Shown here: positions 33,091 to 42,105 of the stretch, in pieces
How positions within the stretch are numbered: the stretch's first letter is position 1
Layout of the letters: every line of letters starts with the position of its first letter
Source: Levilactobacillus tongjiangensis
GTDB taxonomy: Bacteria; Bacillota; Bacilli; Lactobacillales; Lactobacillaceae
Assembly: GCF_003946345.1 (NCBI RefSeq)
Contig: NZ_RHNY01000004.1
Span: 119,113 to 183,112, forward strand
Direction: 5' to 3'
DNA: 64,000 nucleotides
Position numbers and translations under genes: made by a program
The notes under the pieces: generated by a model
Databases searched by the model: none
The model's input: only the letters and a program-made list of their open reading frames with translations
Told to the model about the DNA's origin: nothing

Positions 33091-33606
33091 ATGACAGATG
33101 GCAGTCGCGATTTATTAGAGAGTTTTGGGAAGTTGTTGCAAAACCGTGCCTTCTTGATGGCAGTCGGGCATCAGGCTGGAATGGGTGGTCATGGTGGCCC
33201 TAATGGTCGTCGTGGTCAGGGACGATTGCTCAAGGTATTGGCGAAGACACCGGATGGGCTGACTAACGCCGAAATTGCCGAAGTGTTAGACATTCGGCCA
33301 AGCTCAGTCAGTGCGACGATCAATCGGTTGGAAGAGGCTGGGTTTGTCGAGCGGGTACCAAGTCCGACCGATAAACGGGCCATTATTGTGCGATTGAGTC
33401 AACGCGGGCATGAATTGTTTGACCAATATCATGAACATAAGGATGATGTTGCTGATCAGCTTTTTGGCAGATTGACCGCTGATGAACAGGTTCAACTCGA
33501 GCAATTATTGACCAAGTTGAGTCACCAAATCAGTGATTTAGATTGGGACGACTTTATGCAACGCGGGCATGGCTGGCCACACGGGATGGGCCGACCACGT
33601 TTCTAA
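33091..33606 (+). CDS. MarR-family regulator with Gly/His-rich insert
   Basis: The 171-residue protein has a standard MarR core (about 48-135): L-K-V-L-A-K-T-P-D-G-L-T-N-A-E-I-A-E-V-L-D-I-R-P-S-S-V-S-A-T-I-N-R-L-E and the wing R-V-P-S-P-T-D-K-R-A-I-I-V. Flanking arms are unusual: H-Q-A-G-M-G-G-H-G-G-P-N-G-R-R-G-Q before it and M-Q-R-G-H-G-W-P-H-G-M-G at the end. These may bind metal or help dimerisation. The next gene, a multidrug ABC exporter, starts 25 bases on, and the operator above lies at the shared promoter. It should repress its own operon until a toxic ligand binds. Confidence 0.9.
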   Translation: MTDGSRDLLESFGKLLQNRAFLMAVGHQAGMGGHGGPNGRRGQGRLLKVLAKTPDGLTNAEIAEVLDIRPSSVSATINRLEEAGFVERVPSPTDKRAIIVRLSQRGHELFDQYHEHKDDVADQLFGRLTADEQVQLEQLLTKLSHQISDLDWDDFMQRGHGWPHGMGRPRF

Positions 33607-33630
33607 TTTAGGGTTAACGGAGGCAAAGAG

Positions 33631-35397
33631 ATGGAACGTAGAATTGCAGCGCCTAAGACAGCTCGGCAGCGGTCAGCGCAAAAGTTTGATTTTAAAGGAT
33701 TTTTAAATTTGATTCGGCACACGAAACCTAAGTATTGGCAATTGTGGGTTGGCCTATTTCTGGGGATGCTGGCCACTGGTGCCCAATTAGCGGTACCCAA
33801 GTTGGCTCAGTCATTGATCAATGGACTCGGTCATGCGATGAACCAACCCCTGCTGATCACGGTAATCGGTTTATTCATTGTGAGTGCGCTGGTCAGTGCG
33901 GTCTCCGGGGCCTTGCTTGGATTCTTTGGCGAAAATGTTGTTGCTGGATTGCGGGAAACGTTATGGCAAAAATTGATTCGATTACGAGTCAGCTACTTTG
34001 ATAACGTCAAGACTGGTGAGATGACGTCGCGGTTGGTCAACGACACCATGCAAATCAAAAACTTGTTGGCCAATTCATTTCCCCAGATGGTGACGTCGCT
34101 TCTACAATTAGCAGGTGCGCTGGTCATTATGCTACTGATGGACTGGAAGATGACCATGATTATGTTCATTGCAGTCCCACTAGTCATGGCCGTGATGTTT
34201 CCAATCATGCAACTTTCACGTAAAATTGGCCACCAACGCCAGGATGCCATGGCTGCATTTAGTGGGGTCAGCGATGAGACGCTGAGTGAGATTCGTTTGG
34301 TTAAGTCTTCCAATGCCGAGAGTTATGAAGAACAGACCGGAGCGAAAGAGATTCAGAGTCTTTACCAAATTGGTTTGAAGGAAGCAATTTACGATTCAAT
34401 TGCTGGGCCAGCAATGACGGCCAGTATGTTGGCCGTCTTCGTCGGGGTGTTAGCCTACGCAGCGGTCCGGGTGTCAGCAGGGACGATGAGCATGGGAACG
34501 ATGTTTTCTTTCCTGATGTATCTTTTCCAAATCATTGGACCAGCGGGAACGTTGGCACGTTTCTTCACCGATTTGTCGAAGGCTAGTGGCTCAACTGAAC
34601 GAGTTCAGGAGCTCTTGGCAGAACCAGAAGAAGCCTTGGAGGATGGACCAACACAATCAGTGAGTGACCAAACGTTGGCTATGCAACACGTTGATTTTTC
34701 CTATGAAGATGGGCAACCAGTCTTACACGACGTGAATTTTGAAGCACGGCCCAACACGGTAGTGGCGTTTGCCGGGCCTTCCGGTGGGGGTAAATCTACG
34801 ATTTTTGGTTTGCTAGAACGCTATTATCAGCCAGAAAACGGCCAGGTCACCATTGGCGGCGAGAACGTTCAAAGCTTTAACTTGAGTGATTGGCGTTCGC
34901 AGATTGGCTACGTAAGCCAGGACTCGGCCATCATGGCGGGAACCATTCGCCATAACTTAACTTATGGTGCCAACCGGGACTATAGCGATGAGGAATTGTG
35001 GCACGTTTTGCAACTCGCTTCAGCCGATGGCTTTGTTCACAACATGAGCGATGGCTTGGACACACAGGTCGGTGAACGAGGTGTGAAAGTCAGTGGGGGC
35101 CAACGTCAGCGCTTGGCAATTGCCCGAGCCTTTCTCAGAGACCCCAAGATTCTCCTGCTGGATGAGGCGACGGCCAGTTTAGATTCTGAATCAGAAGCGA
35201 TGGTCCAGCAAGCGTTGAGCGAGCTAATGAAAGGCCGCACGACGCTAATTATTGCGCACCGCTTGAGCACGATTGTTGATGCTGACAATATCTACTTCAT
35301 TGAGGATGGCCATGTTAGCGGACATGGCACCCATACGGAATTGATGGCCAGCTTGCCACTGTATCGTGATTACGTAAAGATTCAATTTAAAGAATAA
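33631..35397 (+). CDS. Multidrug ABC exporter, half-transporter
   Basis: The 588-residue protein has a six-helix exporter domain (about 30-330) and a nucleotide-binding domain. The latter has Walker A G-P-S-G-G-G-K-S-T (about 380-388), Q-loop Y-V-S-Q-D-S, signature V-S-G-G-Q-R-Q (about 485-491), Walker B I-L-L-L-D-E-A and the A-H-R-L-S H-loop. It belongs to the LmrA/BmrA/YfiC-like group and should work as a homodimer, since no partner gene follows. Its N-terminal E-R-R-I-A-A-P-K-T-A-R-Q-R-S extension is cytosolic. Expressed with the MarR regulator, so induced by a drug or toxic metabolite. Confidence 0.92.
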   Translation: MERRIAAPKTARQRSAQKFDFKGFLNLIRHTKPKYWQLWVGLFLGMLATGAQLAVPKLAQSLINGLGHAMNQPLLITVIGLFIVSALVSAVSGALLGFFGENVVAGLRETLWQKLIRLRVSYFDNVKTGEMTSRLVNDTMQIKNLLANSFPQMVTSLLQLAGALVIMLLMDWKMTMIMFIAVPLVMAVMFPIMQLSRKIGHQRQDAMAAFSGVSDETLSEIRLVKSSNAESYEEQTGAKEIQSLYQIGLKEAIYDSIAGPAMTASMLAVFVGVLAYAAVRVSAGTMSMGTMFSFLMYLFQIIGPAGTLARFFTDLSKASGSTERVQELLAEPEEALEDGPTQSVSDQTLAMQHVDFSYEDGQPVLHDVNFEARPNTVVAFAGPSGGGKSTIFGLLERYYQPENGQVTIGGENVQSFNLSDWRSQIGYVSQDSAIMAGTIRHNLTYGANRDYSDEELWHVLQLASADGFVHNMSDGLDTQVGERGVKVSGGQRQRLAIARAFLRDPKILLLDEATASLDSESEAMVQQALSELMKGRTTLIIAHRLSTIVDADNIYFIEDGHVSGHGTHTELMASLPLYRDYVKIQFKE

Positions 35398-35401
35398 CCC
35401 A

Positions 35402-35448
35402 AATAGTCGCCAGCAGAGGTTTTGACATCTCTGCTGGCGACTATTTTT
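35402..35448. terminator. Strong terminator
   Basis: AATAGTCGCCAGCAGAG pairs with CTCTGCTGGCGACTATT and TTT follows. It serves the ABC gene. Confidence 0.9.
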
Positions 35449-35494
35449 GGTTGCTTAGCTAGTGTGACGGGGGAGTCAACAGTAGCTGCAAAGC

Positions 35495-37222
35495 TTACTT
35501 AGCTAATTTAACAGCGTGTTTCGTGTAAACAACGTGCCAGCCCTTTGGTAAGCCGCTGACGTGAGCAAACTTGCCTTTGTGGTTCTTGAAGGTCAGAACT
35601 TTCGTCCCGTTCTTTAAGCTACCGGCGGTTAACTTCAGCGTACCGCCTAACTTGGCAGTCTTCTTGATCGTTACGTGAGCATTCTTGGCTACGCGGAGTT
35701 GGCCTTTTTGAGTTTGTTGGAAGTTCCCCTTAACGGTAACTTTCTTAGTGCTCAATTGCAGCGTCCCGCCGTTGACTTTAACGTTCCCTTTACCAGCAGC
35801 AGTGGCCGTAGTTAATTGCAGCGTACCACCCTTAACCGTAGTCCCACCAGTGAAAGCATTGTTCCCGCTCAGTTGGAGTAGACCGGTACCAGATTTGACC
35901 AAGGAACCCTTACCAGCGATGTTGTTCCGCCAGTTATCTTTAGCGTTGAAACCACCTTGCTTGGCATCCATGGCAACAGTCACCTTGTCATTGAACTTGC
36001 CGTAACCGTTGGCAGCTGAGAAGAGATCTAAACGACCCCAGCCTTCAGTATCATCCATGACAGGGTAGCCTGAAGGCATTCCAGTTGTGAATAACACATC
36101 CCGACGTTGTGTAGCGTTCAGGTAAGGCAGGCGAGTAGCCAACAATACTTCGGCACCCTTAGGAACGCGCATTGCCACGTTAGGGTTACCAATTTGCTTG
36201 AAGCCGTACGTCATCCGGTAACGGTAGTTGTCACGGTTGGTTGCGTAGTCACCAAAGTCATCTTGAGTCGTCGTGTCCTTGCTGCCTAAGAGGGCATCAG
36301 AGTGAGCAGCGTCGTAGGCTTTCTTCATCATGTCTTGGTTGCTAGGATTGCTCAGAGCACTGGCGGTAACGGCTGTACCAGCCATCCGACCACCCATAAC
36401 AGCTAATGGCGTGTGACGGCCAGCAATGATCCGGTCAAGACCAACTTCAGAGGAACGGGTGATCATTTGTTGGAAACGTTCTGGAACAACGTAAGCCAAG
36501 TTCAACCCGTCTTCAAAGCCGGCGGTCGTGTGGCCACTGGCAAAGTCGTAGTCGTTTTCTGGCGCAGCAGCCATCACGTTGACCAATGCTGGTAATGGCT
36601 TAACTTCACTACTCTGACGGTAAGGACGCTTGTATTTAACGACGTCCTTGATCACACCGGTTCCAGAATAAGCGGTGTAGGAGTTGTGATTCAACAGAGA
36701 CACGATAGGTCCTAATCTTGAATCTTCAGAAGCCCATGGTGTGTGGCCCCAAGGACGGTGGGCAGGATCGGGCGTTGAAGGCATTGACGTGAAATCAGTC
36801 TTGGCATCTGCGTTCTTGATGAAGGCTGATGAGTAAGGCCCCAAACCGTTGATAACGCTGTAACGAAGGTCTCGCCAGTCCGTTAAGTAGGACCGTTCGG
36901 CTTCAGCCGGCGTCCGCGTCTGGGTAATTTTAGCGGCCTTGTCGATGTTTTCCTTCATCAAGGCCTTTTCCAGATTCTTGCCATTAGCGTAGTAGTTCGA
37001 GAAACTTGAGAGCATTCCTACCATTGGGTTATTGGATGCTGTCTTGTAAGTGGAAATATTTTGTTTATATGTATCAATGAAGTAGCCGTATTCGGCACGA
37101 TGGGGCGCTAAATCCTTTGACGAGCTGGCTTGTGCCACGTTCGTTGCCATTGGCAGCGTCACAGCTACCAATGATAAAATTGCAGCTGCGCGTTTGGTCC
37201 AAGTCCGTTGTCTGATCTTCAT
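35495..37222 (-). CDS. Secreted PAP2 acid phosphatase with autotransporter-type repeat
   Basis: The 575-residue protein has a signal peptide (cleavage near A-Q-A-S, 33). Its PAP2/class A acid phosphatase domain carries all three motifs: K-Y-K-R-P-Y-R (196-202), S-G-H-T-T (229-233) and G-R-H (268-270). Residues about 432-485 match the autotransporter-associated beta-strand repeat: G-S-L-V-K-S-G-T-G-L-L-Q-L-S-G-N-N-A-F-T-G-G-T-T-V-K-G-G-T-L. That repeat is usual in Gram-negative autotransporters. No LPXTG or barrel follows; the tail is basic and beta-rich and may bind the wall. A paralogue, now broken, is upstream on the same strand. Likely role: dephosphorylating extracellular phosphoesters. 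Confidence 0.9.
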   Translation of the reverse strand: MKIRQRTWTKRAAAILSLVAVTLPMATNVAQASSSKDLAPHRAEYGYFIDTYKQNISTYKTASNNPMVGMLSSFSNYYANGKNLEKALMKENIDKAAKITQTRTPAEAERSYLTDWRDLRYSVINGLGPYSSAFIKNADAKTDFTSMPSTPDPAHRPWGHTPWASEDSRLGPIVSLLNHNSYTAYSGTGVIKDVVKYKRPYRQSSEVKPLPALVNVMAAAPENDYDFASGHTTAGFEDGLNLAYVVPERFQQMITRSSEVGLDRIIAGRHTPLAVMGGRMAGTAVTASALSNPSNQDMMKKAYDAAHSDALLGSKDTTTQDDFGDYATNRDNYRYRMTYGFKQIGNPNVAMRVPKGAEVLLATRLPYLNATQRRDVLFTTGMPSGYPVMDDTEGWGRLDLFSAANGYGKFNDKVTVAMDAKQGGFNAKDNWRNNIAGKGSLVKSGTGLLQLSGNNAFTGGTTVKGGTLQLTTATAAGKGNVKVNGGTLQLSTKKVTVKGNFQQTQKGQLRVAKNAHVTIKKTAKLGGTLKLTAGSLKNGTKVLTFKNHKGKFAHVSGLPKGWHVVYTKHAVKLAK

Positions 37223-37411
37223 GAAAATACCTACCTTTCAAATTGGTGAAGCTTTAAATTTCGGGTGCTTATCTATCATAAGGGAAGACAAGAAGGTTGT
37301 CAGTATGGTTAATCAAACCTGTACAGTAATCACACACAATTGATACATGCCAGACAACATAAACGTCTGCTAATAATTGGTTATTAATGTAAGCGCTAAT
37401 CTGAAAGTTAA

Positions 37412-37456
37412 AAGACCCAGCGGCTCACTTTTTGAAGTGAACCGTTGGATCTTTTG
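37412..37456 (-). terminator. Terminator of the broken PAP2 paralogue
   Basis: Read on minus: GATCCAACGGTTCACTTC pairs with GTGAGCCGCTGGGTC, followed by TTTT. Confidence 0.8.
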
Positions 37457-37463
37457 AAGTGAA

Positions 37464-39191
37464 CTATTTTACTAACTTAACAGCATGCTTGGTGTAAACA
37501 ACGTGCCAGCCCTTTGGTAAGCCAGTGATGTGGGTAAACTTACCCTTGTGGCTACGGAAAGTCATGATCTTGGCACCGTTCTTCAAATTGCCAGCAGTTA
37601 ACTTCAACGTACCGGTTAACTTAGCGTCTTTCTTAACGGTTAAACGGGCGTTCTTCGCTACGGATAATTGGCCACTCTTAGCTTGTTGGTAGCGTCCCTT
37701 GACGGTAACTTTTTGAGTGCTCAGTTGGAGCGAGCCACGTTTGACCTGAACGTTCCCCTTACCAGTGGCAGTGGTGGAGGCTAGTTGTAACGTCCCACCT
37801 TTGACGGTCGCGCCACCGGCGTAAGTGTTGTCACCGCTTAATTGAAGTAAACCACTTCCAGCCTTGACCAATGAACCTTTACCGGAAATATCATTGCGCC
37901 AGTTGTCTCGGGCATTGAAACTGCCTTTGGCGGCGTCCATCTTAACCGTAACGGCATCATTGAATTTACCATAACCGTTGGTTGCTGAGAATAGATCCAG
38001 ACGTCCCCAGCCTTCAGCATCGTCCATCAACGGATAACCAGAAGGCATTCCAGTCGTGAATAGGACGTCACGGCGTTGGGTGTCAGTCAAGTAAGGAAGT
38101 CGGGTTGAAAGTAAGGCTTCAGCCCCCTTGGGAACGTGCATATCGACATTAGGATTGCCAATTTGTTTGAAGCCATAGGTCATCCGACGACGATAGTCCT
38201 CCCGGTTCTTTTAGTAATCAGCAAAGTCATCATGGGCTGATGAATCTTTGCTACCCAGTAAAGCGTCGGAATGAGCGGCATCGTAAGCCTTCTTCATCAT
38301 ATCTTTATTGCTGGGGTTATTCAAAGCTGAGGCAACGACAGCCGTTCCCGCCATGCGACCACCCATAACAGCAAGCGGGGAATGGCGACCAGCAATGACG
38401 CGATCAAGGCCAATCTCTGAGGAACGAGTGAGGAGTTCCTGGAATCTTTCTGGGAAAGCGTAAGCTAATGATAGTCCGTCTTCAAAGCCAGTCGTGGTGT
38501 GACCACTGGCAAAATCAAAATCAGTTGCGGGAGCAGCGGCCATAATTTTTGTGAGCGCTGGTAAGGGTTTAACTTCGGTACTCCAACGGTAAGGGCGTTG
38601 GTATCGAATGACACTTTTGACAGTCCCAGTATTGGAGTACGCCGTATAAGAATTGTGATTCATGAAGGCCACGATAGGTCCCAACTTAGAGTTTTCATCA
38701 GCCCAAGTAACACGTTCGTGTTTTTTGTTGACTGGATCAGGGGTGCTTGGCATCGAGTGGAAAGGTGTTTGGGCGTTTGCGTTTTTTATGAATGCTGGCG
38801 CGTAAGGGCCAAGAGCATTGATAACACAGTAGCGGAGGTCCCGCCGGTCAGTTAAGTATGACCGTTCCTCTTCAGCAGGGGTCCGCGTTTGCGTGATCTT
38901 AGCAGATTTATCAATGTTTTCCTTCATCAAGGCTTTGTCGAGATTTTTTCCATCTGCATAGTAGTTAGAAAATTCGGACAGCATCCCAATCATCGGATTG
39001 TTGGATGCCGTTCTGTAGGTCGACACGTTTTGCTTATATGTATCCATAAAGTAGCCGTACACGGCCCGTTGTGGCGCCAATTGTGCTGCGGTACTGGCAT
39101 GTGCCACGTTAGTTGCCATGGGAAGGGTGACGGCGACTAATGAGAGAATGGCGGCCGCCCGCTTAGTCCAGGTACGTTGTCTAGTTTTCAT
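37464..39191 (-). pseudogene. PAP2 phosphatase paralogue with in-frame TAA
   Basis: Two stretches in one frame (38211-39191 N-part, 37464-38183 C-part) equal the 575-codon length of the intact gene at 35495. The signal peptide, K/R-Y-Q-R-P-Y-R, S-G-H-T-T and G-R-H-S-P motifs, repeat region and tail are all present. The reading frame meets TAA at 38211-38213, in D-Y-(stop)-K-N-R-E-D-Y, where the intact copy reads D-Y-A-T-N-R-D-N-Y. A single substitution can explain this. The truncated product would keep the whole PAP2 active site but lose the repeat and tail, so it could still be an active shorter phosphatase. Confidence 0.85.
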
Positions 39192-39387
39192 GAAAATTCC
39201 TACCTTTCACGTTAGGAGATATGTTTTCATTTCTCGTTTCAAATATCATCATACCTGACTTGAACCATGATATGGGCGGCTTCATCAAACCTGTACGCGA
39301 ACCATACCAAATCGATACACAATGGTGAATATCCTAATATTTAGTCATTACAAGGCTAATAACAACTTGCTTTCATTAATTTTCAAA

Positions 39388-39419
39388 TAAAAAAGGCCAC
39401 CTCGTTTTGAGGTAGTCCA
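39388..39419 (-). terminator. Terminator
   Basis: Read on minus: GGACTACCTC pairs with GAGGTGGCC around AAAAC, followed by TTTTTT. Confidence 0.75.
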
Positions 39420-39437
39420 ATTAGTGTGTCGACGACG

Positions 39438-39752
39438 TTACTTTGACATTAACTGGTGTTGCCGCGCATAGGCTAAGAGCGTCTTTAATGCTTGAACGTT
39501 GGCGGAAGTGATGTAGAGTGCGAAGGTCAGGTTGGTCTCATCTAGAAAGTAGGCAAAGTCACGCTGACCCATCGCCATTTTGGTGGCTTGGTAGGTGTCG
39601 TTACGGATGATGCCCATGCGAGTACTCTTGAGAGTTAGGTAAGTGATTTCACGCCGATCGACGACATGGACTAAATCGGTGAGCAAAATGTCATGACTTT
39701 CCCGCAAACCAGTTCGCAAGTTTTTTCCTGATAGTGTTACGTAATTATGCAT
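39438..39752 (-). CDS. Hypothetical protein
   Basis: The 104-residue soluble protein starts at ATG 39752, after ACAGGAGGC. It has no signal peptide or membrane segment. The pattern of strands (Y-V-T-L-S-G, D-I-L-L-T-D-L-V-H-V-V, I-T-Y-L-T-L-K-S) then a helix at the end (V-Q-A-L-K-T-L-L-A-Y-A-R-Q-H) suggests a small alpha-beta domain. It lies 41 bases downstream of an HxlR-type regulator on the same strand and probably shares its transcript, so it may be its partner or target. I do not recognise the family. Confidence 0.5.
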   Translation of the reverse strand: MHNYVTLSGKNLRTGLRESHDILLTDLVHVVDRREITYLTLKSTRMGIIRNDTYQATKMAMGQRDFAYFLDETNLTFALYITSANVQALKTLLAYARQHQLMSK

Positions 39753-39793
39753 AGAAGCCTCCTGTGGCGGTAGTTTCAATTCGGAGACGGGGC

Positions 39794-40108
39794 TTAAATC
39801 TTCAATTCGTGACGGAGGGTCGTATTTCCCCAGTTCTCTAGGGACGTCAGGATTTGATGAAACATGACGCCACTGATTGTTAGACGGTAACTGTAGTCAT
39901 CGTCAGGAATGGTTTCAATCAAGCCCCATTCCGTCAGTTTCTTTAACCGGAGGAGCAGGTTAAACGTAGAGATTCCACGCACGGTGCGACGCAGTTCCAT
40001 GAAGTCAGTCGGTTGCGCGTCGAGTTGGTACAAAATAAGTGCGTACCAGCGTTGATGCAGGATTTCTAGCCCCAACTCGCTGCCTAAATTAATATTGGTG
40101 AGTGCCAT
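39794..40108 (-). CDS. HxlR-like winged-helix regulator
   Basis: The 104-residue protein matches the HxlR plan: a first helix with R-W-Y-A-L-I-L-Y-Q-L (about 20-29), the recognition segment F-M-E-L-R-R-T-V-R-G-I-S-T-F-N-L-L-L-R-L-K-K-L-T-E-W-G-L-I (36-64), and a wing then a dimer helix. It lacks a redox Cys, so a small ligand or protein partner is more likely than thiol sensing. The ATG at 40108 follows AAGAAAGGA. The longer frame to 40198 has no ribosome site. It is followed by the hypothetical gene. Confidence 0.8.
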   Translation of the reverse strand: MALTNINLGSELGLEILHQRWYALILYQLDAQPTDFMELRRTVRGISTFNLLLRLKKLTEWGLIETIPDDDYSYRLTISGVMFHQILTSLENWGNTTLRHELKI

Positions 40109-40291
40109 TATGTCGCGTCCTTTCTTATAGTTGTAGAAAACTAAAGAGGCGGTAGTTGAGTCGCCATCCAAATGTTTTATACTCTCCAGCCAACTCAATG
40201 GCTGTCGTTGAGCGATTTAAGTCGAGAATCAGCTTAGCATTTAGTGGGCAACTTGTCCATGGGAATCATTTCGTGACTATTTAATGCTCGC

Positions 40292-40329
40292 AAAAAATGG
40301 GTGACCCCAAGAGGAGTCACTCATCTTTT
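40292..40329. terminator. Bidirectional terminator
   Basis: AAAAAATGGGTGACCCC and GGAGTCACTCATCTTTT form the stem. It serves the minus-strand surface protein gene. Confidence 0.8.
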
Positions 40330-40356
40330 GCGTTATTTTATAAAAATTAAGGTGAC

Positions 40357-40396
40357 AAATGACCGCTGGATTTCGTTAGTAAGAGTAGCGGGTCGT
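40357..40396 (+). repeat. Short hairpin repeat with conserved loop, copy 1
   Basis: ACAAATGACCGCT, then the 19-base loop ATTTCGTTAGTAAGAGTAG (40370-40388), then GCGGGTC. CCGCT pairs with AGCGG. The same loop recurs at 57688 with a different but still paired stem. Confidence 0.55.
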
Positions 40397-40397
40397 T

Positions 40398-41672
40398 TTA
40401 CCACAGGCACCATTGCCAGGTGACACAGTGATACCAGACAAATTGAATCTGGACCTTATGGAATGAAGGGCAGTAGCCCCAAGACTTCTTAGCATTGGGT
40501 ACTTGGAGCTTGGCGGCAGGCATCTTATCGTTCAGGGTGAAGGTAAGGTGACGGCTAGAGAGCCGATAGCCGCGTGGGGCCTTGGTTTCAACAAAGTAGT
40601 AACTGCCATACTTCAGGTTACCAACCGTGAGTTCACCACGGTAGTCAGTCGTGACGTCACTCTTAACGAGCTTGCCAGCTGCTGTGTAAAGGTTGAAGTG
40701 GGCGTTGGCTAAATGTTTGCAGCCCCATTGGTCCGTTTTGATTAGTGTGACGGCACCTTGAGCGGCTTGTTCGTCGCCGTTGCCTTCACCGTTACCACCC
40801 CAAGCAATCGTACCGTGGACGGTTTTGTTCAACGCCACGCTACCGTTCGTAGCGGTCAATGTGGCCGCGTTAGACCAGTGACTGTCGTTGGGAACACCGG
40901 TAATGCTGGTCTGGTAGTTCAAGTTGACCTTCTTATCGATGTGGCCAAATTTCATGGTAATCGTGTTGCCACTGACCGTGACGTCAGGTGCTGGGATGTT
41001 GCCATCGACTTTGACAGAACCCGGAACATAAGTCTGGTCGCTGCCCAAGGTATCAGTTAGCGTAACATTCGTTAAGTCCTTGTTGTCGGGGTTGAAGGCG
41101 ATATTCCAGTTGGCCGTCGTTGGGTGGCCATCTTTGATCGTCGTGTTCGTGAGCCAGCCGACCTTGTTGATGAACCAATTAGTATTGTCAGTATTGACGT
41201 GCTTCCCATTTGCGGCGAGCTGTAAAGTACCTTGGCGGCCAGTATTGTGGGTAACGAGGTAGTCGTTAAACGTGATGGTCCCCGTTTGACTCCCTTTTTG
41301 AATAGTAAAGGTCCCAATCTTAGCCTGGGACTTAGCATCGGTCAAATCGAATGAGTAGTCGTAGCTAGAGGCAACGTTGGCTGGCAAGGAGACCGTTGCT
41401 GTATCACCGTTAGCAAGTTTAGTCGCATCGTTGATCGACCATTTGTAATGAACTTGGTAGGCACTGTACTTGTCGAGGTTACTAGTCGTGGATTGTGTGA
41501 CGCCCTGGTCGTTCGTGATGGTGGCGTCCGCAGCGCCAAGACCGTTGACTGAGACGGTGCTGGCACTAGCCTGTGTGTGGCCGACAAAGAGGGCCAGTAA
41601 CACGCTAGCAATCAGCAAAAATATACGCCGCCAGTTGCGATTGGAAAAAGTATTCGTGAGCATAGTTGTCAT
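40398..41672 (-). CDS. SpaA/Cna_B surface protein with Trp/Cys-rich C-terminus
   Basis: The 424-residue protein has a signal peptide (hydrophobic core about 17-30, cleavage after A-S-A-S). Residues about 40-300 resemble a collagen-binding (Cna A-type) domain, and about 305-390 a Cna_B/SpaA domain (A-V-T-L-I-K-T-D, F-N-L-Y-T-A-A-G-K-L, Y-F-V-E-T-K-A-P-R-G-Y). The Lys and the E-T-K-A-P-x-G-Y Glu are placed for the internal isopeptide bond. Instead of an LPXTG signal it ends in 25 residues rich in Trp and Cys: G-Y-C-P-S-F-H, then F-V-W-Y-H-C-V-T-W-Q-W-C-L-W. How it is held at the surface is unclear. An in-frame ATG at 41663 fits the GGGG ribosome site slightly better. Confidence 0.75.
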   Translation of the reverse strand: MTTMLTNTFSNRNWRRIFLLIASVLLALFVGHTQASASTVSVNGLGAADATITNDQGVTQSTTSNLDKYSAYQVHYKWSINDATKLANGDTATVSLPANVASSYDYSFDLTDAKSQAKIGTFTIQKGSQTGTITFNDYLVTHNTGRQGTLQLAANGKHVNTDNTNWFINKVGWLTNTTIKDGHPTTANWNIAFNPDNKDLTNVTLTDTLGSDQTYVPGSVKVDGNIPAPDVTVSGNTITMKFGHIDKKVNLNYQTSITGVPNDSHWSNAATLTATNGSVALNKTVHGTIAWGGNGEGNGDEQAAQGAVTLIKTDQWGCKHLANAHFNLYTAAGKLVKSDVTTDYRGELTVGNLKYGSYYFVETKAPRGYRLSSRHLTFTLNDKMPAAKLQVPNAKKSWGYCPSFHKVQIQFVWYHCVTWQWCLW

Positions 41673-41762
41673 TCCCCGTTATGTAATTTTTAAAACTGTG
41701 ATGGATGATCCAAAACTTTCGTGCACTGAAAATTTCGATCGGAAGTGATTTTATGGTATACC

Positions 41763-41790
41763 TGTTACACACCTCAATTGAATTGTAACA
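41763..41790. promoter_or_regulatory. Inverted repeat upstream of surface protein gene
   Basis: TGTTAC (41763-41768) and GTAACA (41785-41790) flank a 16-base spacer in the A/T-rich region 41673-42040, which otherwise shows no gene. Confidence 0.35.
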
Positions 41791-42042
41791 CATTCTGGCA
41801 AGATTGTAATAGGGGTAATCTACCTACTAGGTGAAATGTTTAGAAGGGTAGTAAAAAATAGACTCTTTGGCAATTGAATAGCAGACCAGACAATCTCTGT
41901 TCTGATAACTGTCTGACTGGTTGACGACAATCTGGCTAACTGATTCTATTTGGCGGGATCTTAACTGGGAACTACCTAACTGGATAGTCAACTTTAGTTC
42001 CACTAAAGTTTATAGGGTATCTAATGAGAGCTATCTATCTGC

Positions 42043-42056
42043 TGTCAGCGCTTACA
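42043..42056 (+). promoter_or_regulatory. cre box of alpha-galactosidase gene
   Basis: TGTCAGCGCTTACA fits TGWNANCGNTNWCA fully. It lies 50 bases before the start codon and overlaps the likely promoter (TTACAA, then ATATAG at 17 bases), which suggests glucose repression by CcpA. Confidence 0.75.
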
Positions 42057-42105
42057 ATCTGTGCTACGATGGGCATATAGGTAATTTAAGAAGGGAGTGG
42101 TTCAG

